Below, in pieces: positions 1 through 9,210 of a DNA stretch of 24,369 nucleotides. Origin of the DNA: Syncephalastrum monosporum B8922 (taxonomy: Eukaryota > Mucoromycota > Mucoromycetes > Mucorales > Syncephalastraceae); the NCBI GenBank assembly GCA_000697355.1, contig JNEN01001255.1, positions 1-24,369 of the forward strand, read 5' to 3'. The first letter of the stretch is position 1, and the number at the start of each line of letters is the position of its first letter. The notes below the pieces were generated by a model. The model saw only the letters and a list, made by a program, of their open reading frames with translations, ran no database searches and was not told the origin of the DNA. A program made the translations under genes and the position numbers.

Positions 1-1
1 T

Positions 2-580
2 ATGGCCACAGTACCTGCAGGATGGCCAGAGCACGACTCAATTGGGGCATACATCTTTGCTTCTGTGTTCCGTGTGCCGCTCCATGCGAACGGCGGCATT
101 ATGCCCGATCAAGAAGCCCTACGAACAGTACCAGATGGCGTCAAAGAGCATCAAGGAATTCAAGAAGTAGTACAAGCGTACCGAGGCCGGATGGAGCGTC
201 TTTTTGGCTCAGTTATCATTGCGCGCGGCCCAAAAGAGGCCGTCACAACGGAAGGCTTTGATCTCTACGATGGCCTGGGCTACCAGCGTCCGTCATCAGA
301 TTCTCCAAAGTCTCTGCAAGCAACGAAACCGAGACAAGCCCATCGTCTGCTGGAAGCAACATTGGACATGGAGAAAATCCTGCCTGCTTTTTCAAGGGAT
401 TTTATCAATCCTGTACCGGCTACCGGGCTCTCTCCTGCGTGTATCCTTTTCAGCGAGAGCCATCTGAGTCCCATGCTCAACCGTATCGATCTTGTTAAAG
501 AAGACTACAAAGCTTATCGGAATGCTACAGACGGGGAAGAGGGAAAGGTAAAGCAAGCTCCAAGGTGTAGAAAAAAAAAA
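2..580 (+). pseudogene. Fanzor upstream coding segment, out of frame with the RuvC half
   Basis: This stretch is open in one frame for about 190 codons up to an A10 run at 571-580, which is unlikely by chance at this base composition. The RuvC half continues in a different frame. Moving from one to the other needs a one-base insertion or two-base deletion at the A run. Family knowledge: Fanzors carry WED/REC-type domains before RuvC-I, so coding sequence is expected here, but I recognise no motif. The first 110 bases are ambiguous, because fragments in other frames also look protein-like (for example LNWGIH near 52-69), so there may be a second disruption. The true start lies left of the window. 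Either the copy is a decaying pseudogene, or the A run is read through by slippage, or the assembly has a homopolymer error. Confidence 0.5.
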
Positions 581-1815
581 GGAAACGTCATATTGATACA
601 CTGTCGTTTGATCAGAGCGCTGTCAGTTTTATCTTAGGTATTGGCGTCAGAGCAGTACATCATAAAGGAGATATCAAGCTGAAGAACCGCCCATACGCCT
701 ACAAATTGAAGAAGGTAGTGCCAGGGACTCGAGAAGCGCAATACACACCGCAATCGTCTTTTCGCACGAACGGAAACAAAGTGATACAAGGGTACACAAA
801 CTGGATGCAACCTGCCGCAAGAGGCACAATCAAACGCCAGCCTATCAGCATTGATCAGTATTTGAGCGACAACGAGGATACCAAGAGTGAATTGAAAGCC
901 GTCTTGGCACTCGATTGCGGTGAAGTCTGTCCGGTGGCGTCGTTCGCCATGCCCATCTTACCAAGCGGAGGTCCAAGGCGTGGCCTACAGCTTTGCGTGC
1001 GTCGACAGGAGGCCTACGGCCTGACAAACCCAAATGCTTGGTGGCTGGAAGATAAAAAAGACCGCGAAAAAATCAACGACATCGAGGCCCATATATCAAG
1101 ACAGGTTACTGGTGCAGGCAATCCACATGCATACATGGCAAAACTGAGGTCTCACCAGTCGAACAGTAACAAAGACATTCTGAGAGACTTTTACTCGAGG
1201 CCCTCTGTTCTCCGCAAAAAATGGGAGATACAGCGTTCCATACGGTCACGTCTTGACAGCATTTGCGATTTGCTGTTCGAGTCGGTGAAGCAGGCAAGCA
1301 ACAATGAGGAAACGAAAGTTTTGGTCGGCGTCGGCATGGATGGCCAGAGCGCTGGACCGGCGCGCAAAGGAGCGAGGGCGCCTATGGATGAGAAATTTCT
1401 GGAAGCGCTCAAACGAAAAGCAAAGAGTCATGACTTCCCTTTGGTCCGCCTCAACGAGTATTGCACAAGCCAAATCTGCCCTCACTGCCTCCAGTTGGGT
1501 AAAGAGGTTTTTACCGAGTACTTGAAGCGCATGCCCTCAAACCCATCACCTGAAGCTGAGCCGTACGACGTCCTTCGCGTAAAAACATGTCGCGTATGCC
1601 ACAAGTACTTCCATCGTGACGGCATGGCTGCGCAAAATATGGCGCTCATGATGGAAACCCTTTTGGTCGCGGGCGAGAAGCCCATGTGCTTCATACCGCC
1701 TTTGTCCAGAAAGGATCAAGAAAGCACCTCTGGTTCCAGCAGGAAGAAAAAAGGGAAGAGAAAGGCACCCAGTGAACAAGCAGACGGGGAGTTAAAAAGA
1801 AGTAGACTAGTATGA
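571..1815 (+). CDS. Fanzor (eukaryotic TnpB-like RNA-guided nuclease), RuvC/zinc-finger C-terminal part
   Basis: The frame is open from 571, just after an in-frame TAG at 568-570, to TGA at 1813-1815. It carries the TnpB/Fanzor nuclease signature in order. The RuvC-I aspartate is in ALDCGE (codon 913-915). The RuvC-II strand reads VGVGMDG with no Glu at the usual place. A Glu follows in LNEYCTSQ (1456-1458). A four-cysteine zinc ribbon comes next (CPHC, then CRVC), and then the RuvC-III aspartate in HRDGMAAQN (1618-1620). The tail is rich in Lys/Arg (SRKKKGKRK, LKRSR), as expected for nuclear import. Family knowledge: Fanzors are eukaryotic relatives of TnpB that cut DNA guided by an omega RNA from the element's 3' side. 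All catalytic and zinc residues are present, so this half looks intact. The N-terminal domains lie in another frame upstream and beyond the window edge. Fanzor1 versus Fanzor2 cannot be decided here. Confidence 0.85.
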   Translation, partial: KKKRKRHIDTLSFDQSAVSFILGIGVRAVHHKGDIKLKNRPYAYKLKKVVPGTREAQYTPQSSFRTNGNKVIQGYTNWMQPAARGTIKRQPISIDQYLSDNEDTKSELKAVLALDCGEVCPVASFAMPILPSGGPRRGLQLCVRRQEAYGLTNPNAWWLEDKKDREKINDIEAHISRQVTGAGNPHAYMAKLRSHQSNSNKDILRDFYSRPSVLRKKWEIQRSIRSRLDSICDLLFESVKQASNNEETKVLVGVGMDGQSAGPARKGARAPMDEKFLEALKRKAKSHDFPLVRLNEYCTSQICPHCLQLGKEVFTEYLKRMPSNPSPEAEPYDVLRVKTCRVCHKYFHRDGMAAQNMALMMETLLVAGEKPMCFIPPLSRKDQESTSGSSRKKKGKRKAPSEQADGELKRSRLV

Positions 1816-1819
1816 GGCC

Positions 1820-1868
1820 CCCTAGACAGGGCGGCTCGGGCAATATGCCCGTATATAGTTTCTATATA
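1820..1868 (+). ncRNA. Hairpin cluster abutting Fanzor 3' end, candidate omega-RNA scaffold
   Basis: Starting 5 nt after the Fanzor stop there are three successive perfect stems. CCCT/AGGG with a 4-nt loop lies at 1820-1831. CGGGCA/TGCCCG with a 3-nt loop lies at 1837-1851. TATATAG/CTATATA with a 3-nt loop lies at 1852-1868. Family knowledge: in TnpB and Fanzor elements the guide RNA overlaps the 3' end of the gene and the adjoining non-coding DNA, and is strongly structured. Assigning these stems to such an RNA is inference. They could also be a 3' UTR structure or part of the transposon end. No guide boundary or target motif can be read from one copy. Confidence 0.4.
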
Positions 1869-3412
1869 TATGGGGGTGTGGCATGCAAAGCTGTGCTCAG
1901 CTAAACGACACAAAACCGCGCAAAAGTCTGAGTCATTGACAAAAGAGGCAATGAATCGAATGGAGTGTGCAGCGAACGAGTGAAAACGCGTGAGGTGGCG
2001 GGGTTGTCCAAGGCGAGAACATCGAAAGTTTATTTCCCCACTTTCGGGCAAAAATGGAAAAGGAGAAGCAAAGAAGATCTCGTGCTCTAAATAGCTTGTG
2101 CGCATCATCATGCTGTGCAGTGCTCTATATGTAAATGACATCCACCAACCGAAACGTGCGGGGGCGGTCGCTGAAATGTTTTTCGAAACACCACATAATC
2201 AACAATTGACATGGACGCTACTTGAGCTACACAGAAAGTCACATTTAGTATTGCGTGTCTTAACTATAGGTTGACCCACGACCATGTTTGTCTATAGAAG
2301 CACAGTCCAAGAGACAGAGTATCTACTGTGACGTATTTGGTGGGATACACTTCGTTGATTTGGGATGCGCGGTAATCCAATCACCGAAGATCTTGCACTA
2401 TGGGTTGAAATGCAGCGGATGAAACTTTTTGCTCGTTTTTCTGAATATATCCTCTTCTTTTAGAAGTGCCCCAGATTATCGGCTCAGTTCCCAGTCTGAG
2501 CGTCCGGCGACCGGCAGTGTGAGAAAATTACTGCATAATAAGGTTATATACATACCACCACTCCCTCCGGTTCCGCATGGTAGCAAACTGCACACAGCTA
2601 CTGTTGATCACACGGCTGCTGTCAAAATGTGAAAATTTTTCTCTTTATCAGTGAGTCTGCTGTAGCACGATAGATAAAGATATACTTACTCTTGGTTATC
2701 TATATTTCATATTCCACATTTGCCCGCCCGTTTTTCAGATGCACGCTTCAGTCCCCGGTAGACCAACTGGCTTTTCATGTAAGTCCGCAATGTGGGGTGT
2801 TCAAAAAAATCTTTTTTTTTTTTTTTTTAGATCGTATGTCATACCATTGGTTGGCTCCACTGACGTTGCACCTTGGAAACTTTCGATCTCGGCAAACGAC
2901 TACACTGGTGCATATATATAATTGTATAAATATGCATGAATGCTATAGCTTTATTTACCCCCATTGTTTAAAAAATAATATACAAGTACTTTCAGAGACT
3001 GAGCACAGCTTTTGCAAAGCACGCATGCTCGATTTGGTATCTCGTCTAACTGGATTTCTGCGAAAGTTTCTTACATTGATGGAAAAAGAATCCAACACTT
3101 TTCATTGGTTATCTTGTGTGAATACACTAGGAGACATTTGGATTTATAGATAATGATGGGTATCGCGGAGAACCCAAATCCCAAAAGGGAAGACTGAGGA
3201 TGACGGGCCTGAAACATGTGGTACCTCTGTGATCAGTGTTACACATACTCACAGCGGTGTACTTTCCGCTCAGGCGTATTATTGATCAAGGACAAGCCGA
3301 AAGATAGAAAAAATGTTGATACCTGGCCATTTAAAAAGAACCGACACCGTGAGATAAATCCCTTTTGTTGCTTTCTTTCCCTTCTTTGCTCTCTCTTTCC
3401 AAAAGAATAGTT
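1869..3412. other. Intergenic region, no supported gene
   Basis: This is AT-rich sequence between the Fanzor element and the transporter gene. A T17 tract occupies 2812-2828. The open frames here have low-complexity composition and no recognisable domain. A pyrimidine-rich stretch at about 3362-3402 lies directly upstream of the transporter start and is probably its leader or promoter. The right end of the Fanzor element must lie here if the element is complete, but I see no clear terminal repeat. Confidence 0.5.
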
Positions 3413-5178
3413 ATGTCGACAACAGAGAAGACACAGAAACCAACAGAAGTGGAGCATGCAGACCCCATTGATCCCGAAAAGGTTTCCATCTCACAAGTTT
3501 CCAGCGTCTCTTCTGAAAAGGAGATCCGCCGCGAACCTCCCGATGGTGGATGGGTGGCGTGGTTCGTCGTCGTTGGCTCTTTCTGTGTAAGCAGTAACTT
3601 TGTTAATAAACCCGATCACAGTTATCTGATCCCTTCTTTTTTCTTTGTGTATAGAGTTTCTTCGGAACGTAAGTTCTATTATGCACATTCACATTCAATA
3701 TACAGTATCTCATTTGGAAATTGATTGTATAACCACCTTATAGTCAAGGTTATGGCTACAGGTAAGTTGGACTCACAAACACCCTTATACTATGAGACTC
3801 ATCCGTGCATGATAGTTGGGGTGTCTTCTTCGATGAATACAATGCCCACGTATACCCTGGACAACAAACCAATCTGACCTGGATTGGTGGTCTTTGGTAC
3901 TTTATGTGCAATATTACGGGTCCCTTCTACGTTTACTTGGTTTCCCGTTTTGGTGATCGCAAGATGGTCATGGCTGCCTTAATTATTTGCCCCCTTGGTG
4001 TCATGCTTGCTAGTATTACAAACGAGGTACAAACAGAAAAAGACACTTGCCCGCCTTTATTAACACTACAGAAATAGGTCTGGCAGCTGTATATCACGCA
4101 AGGCATTATCTCCGGTATCGGTACCTCGTTGGCTTGGTTTCCCGGTATGACCGGCCCCATGGAATGGTTCTCGAAGCGCCGTGGTCTGGCTGTCGGTATC
4201 ACCATGTCCGCCAGGTATGTTTTGCCTCTCGCTAGTCAACAGCACGCATTATACTGTTACTAATATTTAATCTAGTGGCATTGGTGGTCTGGCCATTAGT
4301 ACCATTAGTCGAGCTGCTATTGACAGCCTCGGCTGGCAGTGGGCCCTGCGTATTCTGGGCTTCATGCAGTTTGGACTCCTTATAGTTACAGCTATATCCA
4401 CGCGCCCTCTCAATAAGCCCCCACACTATAAGACTGTTCCTATCGTCGATGTCAGCGATTTCAAGAATAAGCACTTCATTATGCTGGTCGCTATTCACTT
4501 CATTGGCAACTTTGCTTTCTACGTAAGTCCTAATATGACATCATGGAAAATTGTACATTCTAATCAACATATCTTACTTCGCACCCTTACAGATTCCCTC
4601 AAGCTATGTTCCCAGTAAGTTACCGTAATACCGGCTCCGTAAAACATGCCATCTAACGGATTATATCGTTACTAGCGTACGCCAGATCGATAGGCCTAAA
4701 CGAGTGGACGGGCGCTACTCTCAGCTCTATCATGTCGGTCTGCATGTTTATCGGCAAGATCTCTCTTGGCTTCTGCAGTGACTACATTGGACGTTTCAAC
4801 ATGGCCGTTATTTGCGGTACGATGGCGTGCATCGCACATCTTGCTGTCTGGTTAACAGCAACAAGCGATGGCTCAATGTGGGCCTTTGCCGTTCTATACG
4901 GTCTTTTTGGCGGCGGTTACATTGCTATGATCACTGCCATCATTGGTCAGGTGGCTGGTGTTGATCATATCAACTCTGGCACAGGCTGGTGCTACTCTGC
5001 ATGGAGTTTTGGTGGTCTCTTTGGCCAGCCTATCGCATCTCTTATCAGCAATCGTACTAGTCCCCCTGATTATCAAGGCGCTATCATTTTTGCCGGTTGT
5101 CTGTTCTTCGTGGGCGCGTGCATGGTGTTTGCTCTTAGAGTGATGCGCGGAGGCTGGAAGATCCTCCAAGTCGTCTAG
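3413..5178 (+). CDS. Monocarboxylate-transporter-type MFS permease (MCT/Mch family), 8 exons
   Basis: Coding join 3413-3586, 3655-3668, 3744-3761, 3816-4026, 4078-4214, 4276-4522, 4593-4614, 4676-5178 gives 441 residues with continuous phase. After a Ser/Thr/Glu-rich cytosolic N-terminus of about 42 residues comes DGGWVAW (residues 44-50), the MCT signature before the first membrane helix. The MCT loop motif WFSKRRGLAVGITMSAS follows, then alternating hydrophobic segments to the end, consistent with about 12 helices. Family knowledge: fungal members carry monocarboxylates or other small metabolites (yeast Mch proteins, including a riboflavin carrier) across plasma or organelle membranes. The substrate cannot be told from sequence. 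Three exons are only 14, 18 and 22 nt. The ATG at 3413 is the first after a pyrimidine-rich leader. Length is normal for the family and no defect is visible. Confidence 0.93.
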
Positions 5179-7330
5179 ACTCTTGTACATAGCCATCTAC
5201 ACATCTTCACTCTGTATATCCTTATTCTCTATGTACTTGTGTTATATTATAAATTATAAATGGACGAAGAGCTTTTTTGTGATGTGAAAGACTCTACGTA
5301 CGTAAACCTGTCATCATTTTTTGTTCAATAGGCTGCGTGTTACCTTGTACGATATCTTATCTCAGCAGAATCCTGTGTTCCGCCCAAGAAGGTGACACTG
5401 GCACACGTATTCCATTTGGGCAAAATAGTCTAGATAAGCTTTGGATGATCGGACTAAATAGCGGACAATGCGGGATACGGGAATCGTCTTGACTTTGTGA
5501 CAAATGTTTGGCCAATGGCATGTCAGTCCTTGTTCCTCCAGATTTTCGCTTAGCTTCACGAAAGACAGCCCGATCCGATAGTGTATGTCGGTGCACAAAG
5601 CACCCCCTATAAAAAACACCTTGACTCTGAGGTCATAATGCCGAGCATCCGGTCTTATCTCTTGTGGTTGGGACGAAAGAAATTCCAATATTATGTAATT
5701 TTAGTCCAATGGGGTGGATGGGCCCCGGAATACTGCGGAGAGCATCACATGACCTTTTTTACCCCAGTCGCAGCAGAGCAGATAGAACTTCAGGAACACC
5801 CCACCTTCTTGGCAGAGTTATAAAAGAACCACAATCACGAGCAGCAACGCCGGTTATAAGGATGCTACTGGAAAAGGAAATGTTCTTTTCATCATGGGAA
5901 ATTTTACATGCCTTGAAAAGTAGGCGAGGCAGTGGCAACTTCTTTTTCTGTCATTGTGGTACATGCCATTCTCAAATGTCGCGTCATATAATAACAGACC
6001 ATGTGCCGTTCCATTGCAAGTGAATAAAGTCAAAGTCTACCACGATGCTATATATATCCTCGCTGGCAAATGGCAGCAAATGTACTTTTCTTTATATGGC
6101 CAAGATATGCTTCTTTTTGTGGCACGCCAACAGCGCACGAGCCATATACACACGCCTCCGGATATTATACAATGTGGCTTTTTTGCATTTCGTGGCAAAT
6201 GCATATGTAAAACATACTGACACATATAGTGTGGTGGCGGCAGATTCCCCGGATACCACGACATCCACGTACAACCCGTATATATAATAAAATACTGCGG
6301 TAAAAGATGGCATCATTTGCTATCTAAAATTCAACAGAACGAAGATGAGCTGTAGTAATTTAATTTTGGTGTCCGCCGCTATGACTTGGCATACTTGTGT
6401 ACGAAGGCATTGACAAAAGCTTTGCTCTCCTTAGCGTAATGCAATATATATATCAGTATATCTGAAAGCAAAAATTATAGAGAAGCAATACGAACCATGA
6501 TACGTATATGTATCACTGAGCCTTTTGTGTTAATCTTACTAGAGCACCCCTGGAAAAGGCGTTTAAACGAAACGAATCGATGCATACGTCATTCATTCAT
6601 AAAGTAAGAACATGGTGTTGAAAGGCAGATGCCGACTTTTATGGTCTGGTCGGCTGAGGCTGTGTTTGAGAAGGTTATTCTTCCTTTGTGAGCCGTGACC
6701 CAGGCAATTGGCTTATGGTTATGTATGTATTCGGCTACGCTGCTGCTTACTGCTTACGGCGTGTGCGGGAAATGGAGAAGCATACAGACCAGTAATATCT
6801 TTATGGTGTATGGCATGAAGGAATAATAAAGACCTACATTCACCCAACTCGTGCCAGAGCTGAATGGAGCCTTCTGAAATCCTGCATAGTTGCTTGTGTG
6901 ACGAATAAATTAAAGCTCAATGTCAAGAAACAGACGGATTCATCCTTGTCGAGGTGCGCATTGAATGCAGTGTCATGAGCCTTATCGCCTCCGCAAAGAC
7001 TTTTTCATGGTTACATCTTGGCTCAAATATGCCTACAGCAAACTACTTTGACTCTTGACAACTTTCTCACACCGCCTTCTAGTGTTAATCCCCTGCAGGC
7101 TTCATCAAGACCATTAAAGACGTTTTATGTGGCAGGATTCACTATTCTGGTTCACCATGCGTGCGCGAGAGAAATTTTTTGGCGCGTGCAATGCTTGCAA
7201 GCAGTCAGTACTTCCTAATTTGTTAATATCATTTGATTTCTCCTGTCTGCATGTGGGCTTGCTTTTTCTTTTTTTACCTCTCTCTCTTTTTCTTTACTAC
7301 TGTTGTCCCGTTTCTCTTATTGACAAACAA
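5179..7330. other. Intergenic region between transporter and PH-domain gene
   Basis: Apart from the reverse-strand fragment at 5362-5700 nothing coding is supported. The sequence is AT-rich with short alternating AT tracts (around 6047-6056 and 6445-6452). A long pyrimidine-rich tract (about 7238-7322) runs up to the start codon at 7331 and probably belongs to that gene's leader. I found no tRNA-like T-loop sequence. Confidence 0.45.
5362..5700 (-). pseudogene. Reverse-strand coding fragment of unknown origin
   Basis: The reverse strand is open for about 113 codons, between an in-frame TAA whose complement is at 5701-5703 and a stop at 5362. The translation has a balanced composition with segments such as VKVFFIGGALCT and VSRIVRYLVRSSKAYLDYF. 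There is no ATG near its beginning; the first Met is near the end. I do not recognise the family. The lack of a start and the isolation in a 2-kb intergenic region suggest an exon or transposon remnant rather than a working gene. Chance is also possible. Confidence 0.25.
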
Positions 7331-9031
7331 ATGATGGAAGAGGTACTGCAGACACCACAGATGACGCGCACAAGTGCGTCTATCGGAGCATGCAGCGAAA
7401 AAGATCAGAGCACGCCTTCATCCTCACATGTAGCGGAAGGTTCGGCAGGAGCGCTTGCTGGTTCTACGTTACCTTCTACGGCCGTCCTGAACTTGATTAA
7501 CGAGACACTATTAAATGACCTACGGCGTCTCAAGACAGAGCTGATGGAAAAGGAGTTGCGCATAGAGCAATTGGAGACGGCCCACCATGCCTTGGCACGA
7601 CGCGCCGAGCGACAAGGTGCATAAAATCATAACAAAATGAGCTGCTGGGTTTATGTATCCCTAAGATACGCATTATGATACATAGATCGCTTTTGAATGA
7701 AGAGAACTGGGACTTGGAGATCAGGCGGGAAGATCTTGAAGGGCGCCTACGACAAGCGGAAAAAGCCAACAAGCGTCTCATTCAGATCAACGAAAGACAA
7801 CAAAAGGAGCTGCAAGCGCTCGTTGCGGTGACAGAGGAACGCGAAATGGAGACGCTGGAAAGATGTGAGCGCCTGAAGCGCCAGATCCATGTCCTTGAGG
7901 ACGAGAAACGACAGCTGCAGCTAGAGCCACTCTCATCTTCGCCTGCCCCGGCACCGTCGCATATGCTGCCGCTTCCTCCCACTCCCTCTGCATCTCCATC
8001 ACCTACCGCCGACCGGGACCGTCACTCCACGTCACTATTTCGAAAAAAGAAAGCACCTGCGCCTCCTCTATCAAGTTTGGTAGATGAGAATGCGCAACTG
8101 CTGCGTACTGTGACTGACTTGCGTATGGCGATGGAGAAGGAGCGGGCTGAGAAGGCCGAATTGCAGCAGTTACTCGCAGAGAGCCAGGACCGGGTGGAAC
8201 AGCAGCAACATGAGCTGTCATGCTCCTCCATCATTGTCTGCCAAACGCCTGAGCTGTCTACTTTACCCGTGGATATGAGCACTCAATGCGACAATGGCGT
8301 ATTTCTGTCGCACACGCGTTTACCGTCTCCAGCTTTACAGCATCCACCTTCCCCTCCGCTAGTATATCAGGAGGCGAGACTGGCATCAATGGACTCGGAG
8401 GACAGCGAGCTAGGGGAAGAGAACGAGCGAGCCAAGGCCATAAATGCAGTGACGCAAAGCATGATTGGGGACTGGATGACCAAGACAACGCGCAAGTACG
8501 TAGTCAACAAGACAGGTGTGTCACAGTACAAGCGCCACCGACGTTACTGCTGGATCCATCCCTATACGCGCACATTATATTGGAGTGCGACACAGCCCGA
8601 TGTTGACCACCACGAGTCGAAAGCCAAGCAAGGTAAGAAAAGGATTTCGCTGAATGAGGCGTAAGTATGCAAGCTCATGAATATGTGTGTGCTGTATAGC
8701 TTTCATCCAAGACGTAGGGTCCATCCCTGTAGGTCCACAGGCGCTTGGACTTTTAATTCGGACACCAGCCCGTAATATTCATTTAGTGGCGCCGACCATG
8801 GATATCCATGATCGCTGGCTGATGGTGTGTATGGAAATGGAAAGGACAAACATTGTCAAATTCTCATTCCTTTTTTCTTTATATATTTTAAAACAGGCGC
8901 TCTGCTATCTTGTCAGTGGCGGGGTGCTGCAGAGACGTCAGCCCAAGTACACTTTTGCAATTGGCGGGGAAGGCCGCCTCGGGCGTAGCAACAGTGTCCC
9001 TCATAAGCATGATCAAAGCCAAAGCCCGTAA
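7331..9031 (+). CDS. Coiled-coil protein with C-terminal Mcp5/Num1-type PH domain (cortical anchor-like)
   Basis: Coding join 7331-7616, 7703-8632, 8700-8824, 8897-9031 gives 491 residues. Residues about 55-165 and 220-270 are Glu/Lys/Gln-rich heptads (coiled coil), separated by a Pro/Ser-rich linker. Residues about 349-460 match the Mcp5-type PH domain: MIGDWMTK, then KRHRRYCWIHPYTRTLYWS, RTPARNIHLVAPT and HDRWLMALCYLVSGG. Family knowledge: yeast Num1 and fission yeast Mcp5 use this PH domain to bind plasma-membrane phosphoinositides, and their coiled coil to anchor dynein or mitochondria at the cortex. This protein is far shorter than either. The ATG at 7331 was chosen because a long pyrimidine tract precedes it; an in-frame ATG at 7157 exists but reads through that tract. 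The first intron acceptor (7702) was picked for phase and is the least certain junction. Confidence 0.82.
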
Positions 9032-9210
9032 ATAGCGTTACAATTAAAATTATGATAGGCACGTTTATTCATGGAGCATGAAACAATAAGAGGGCGAATG
9101 TGAATGATATATACAGGCGCGCAATAGGACAGGAAAGAAAGAAAGGGAAAAAGCCGAGAAAGAGAGAAAGGGTGGTATATGGCACACTTGTTGCGCCTAT
9201 TTCCTTTTTT

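Noticed and set aside
548..637. Possible 90-nt intron joining the two Fanzor frames (GTAAAG to ATCTTAG)
   Set aside because: The sequence after the A run reads as plausible protein in the RuvC frame (FDQSAVSFILGIGVRAVHHK), which the intron would remove. A homopolymer frame change is simpler. RNA data could overturn this.
2692..3153. 153-codon forward open frame, and a possible intron 2779-2830 ending in T17-AG
   Set aside because: The translation is low-complexity, read from AT-rich DNA and a T17 tract. No domain is visible, and splicing at the apparent sites leads quickly to a stop.
7127..7330. Earlier in-frame starts for the PH-domain gene (for example ATG 7157)
   Set aside because: They would translate the pyrimidine tract into a Leu/Phe run unlike the rest of the protein. 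ATG 7331 follows the tract as in neighbouring genes.
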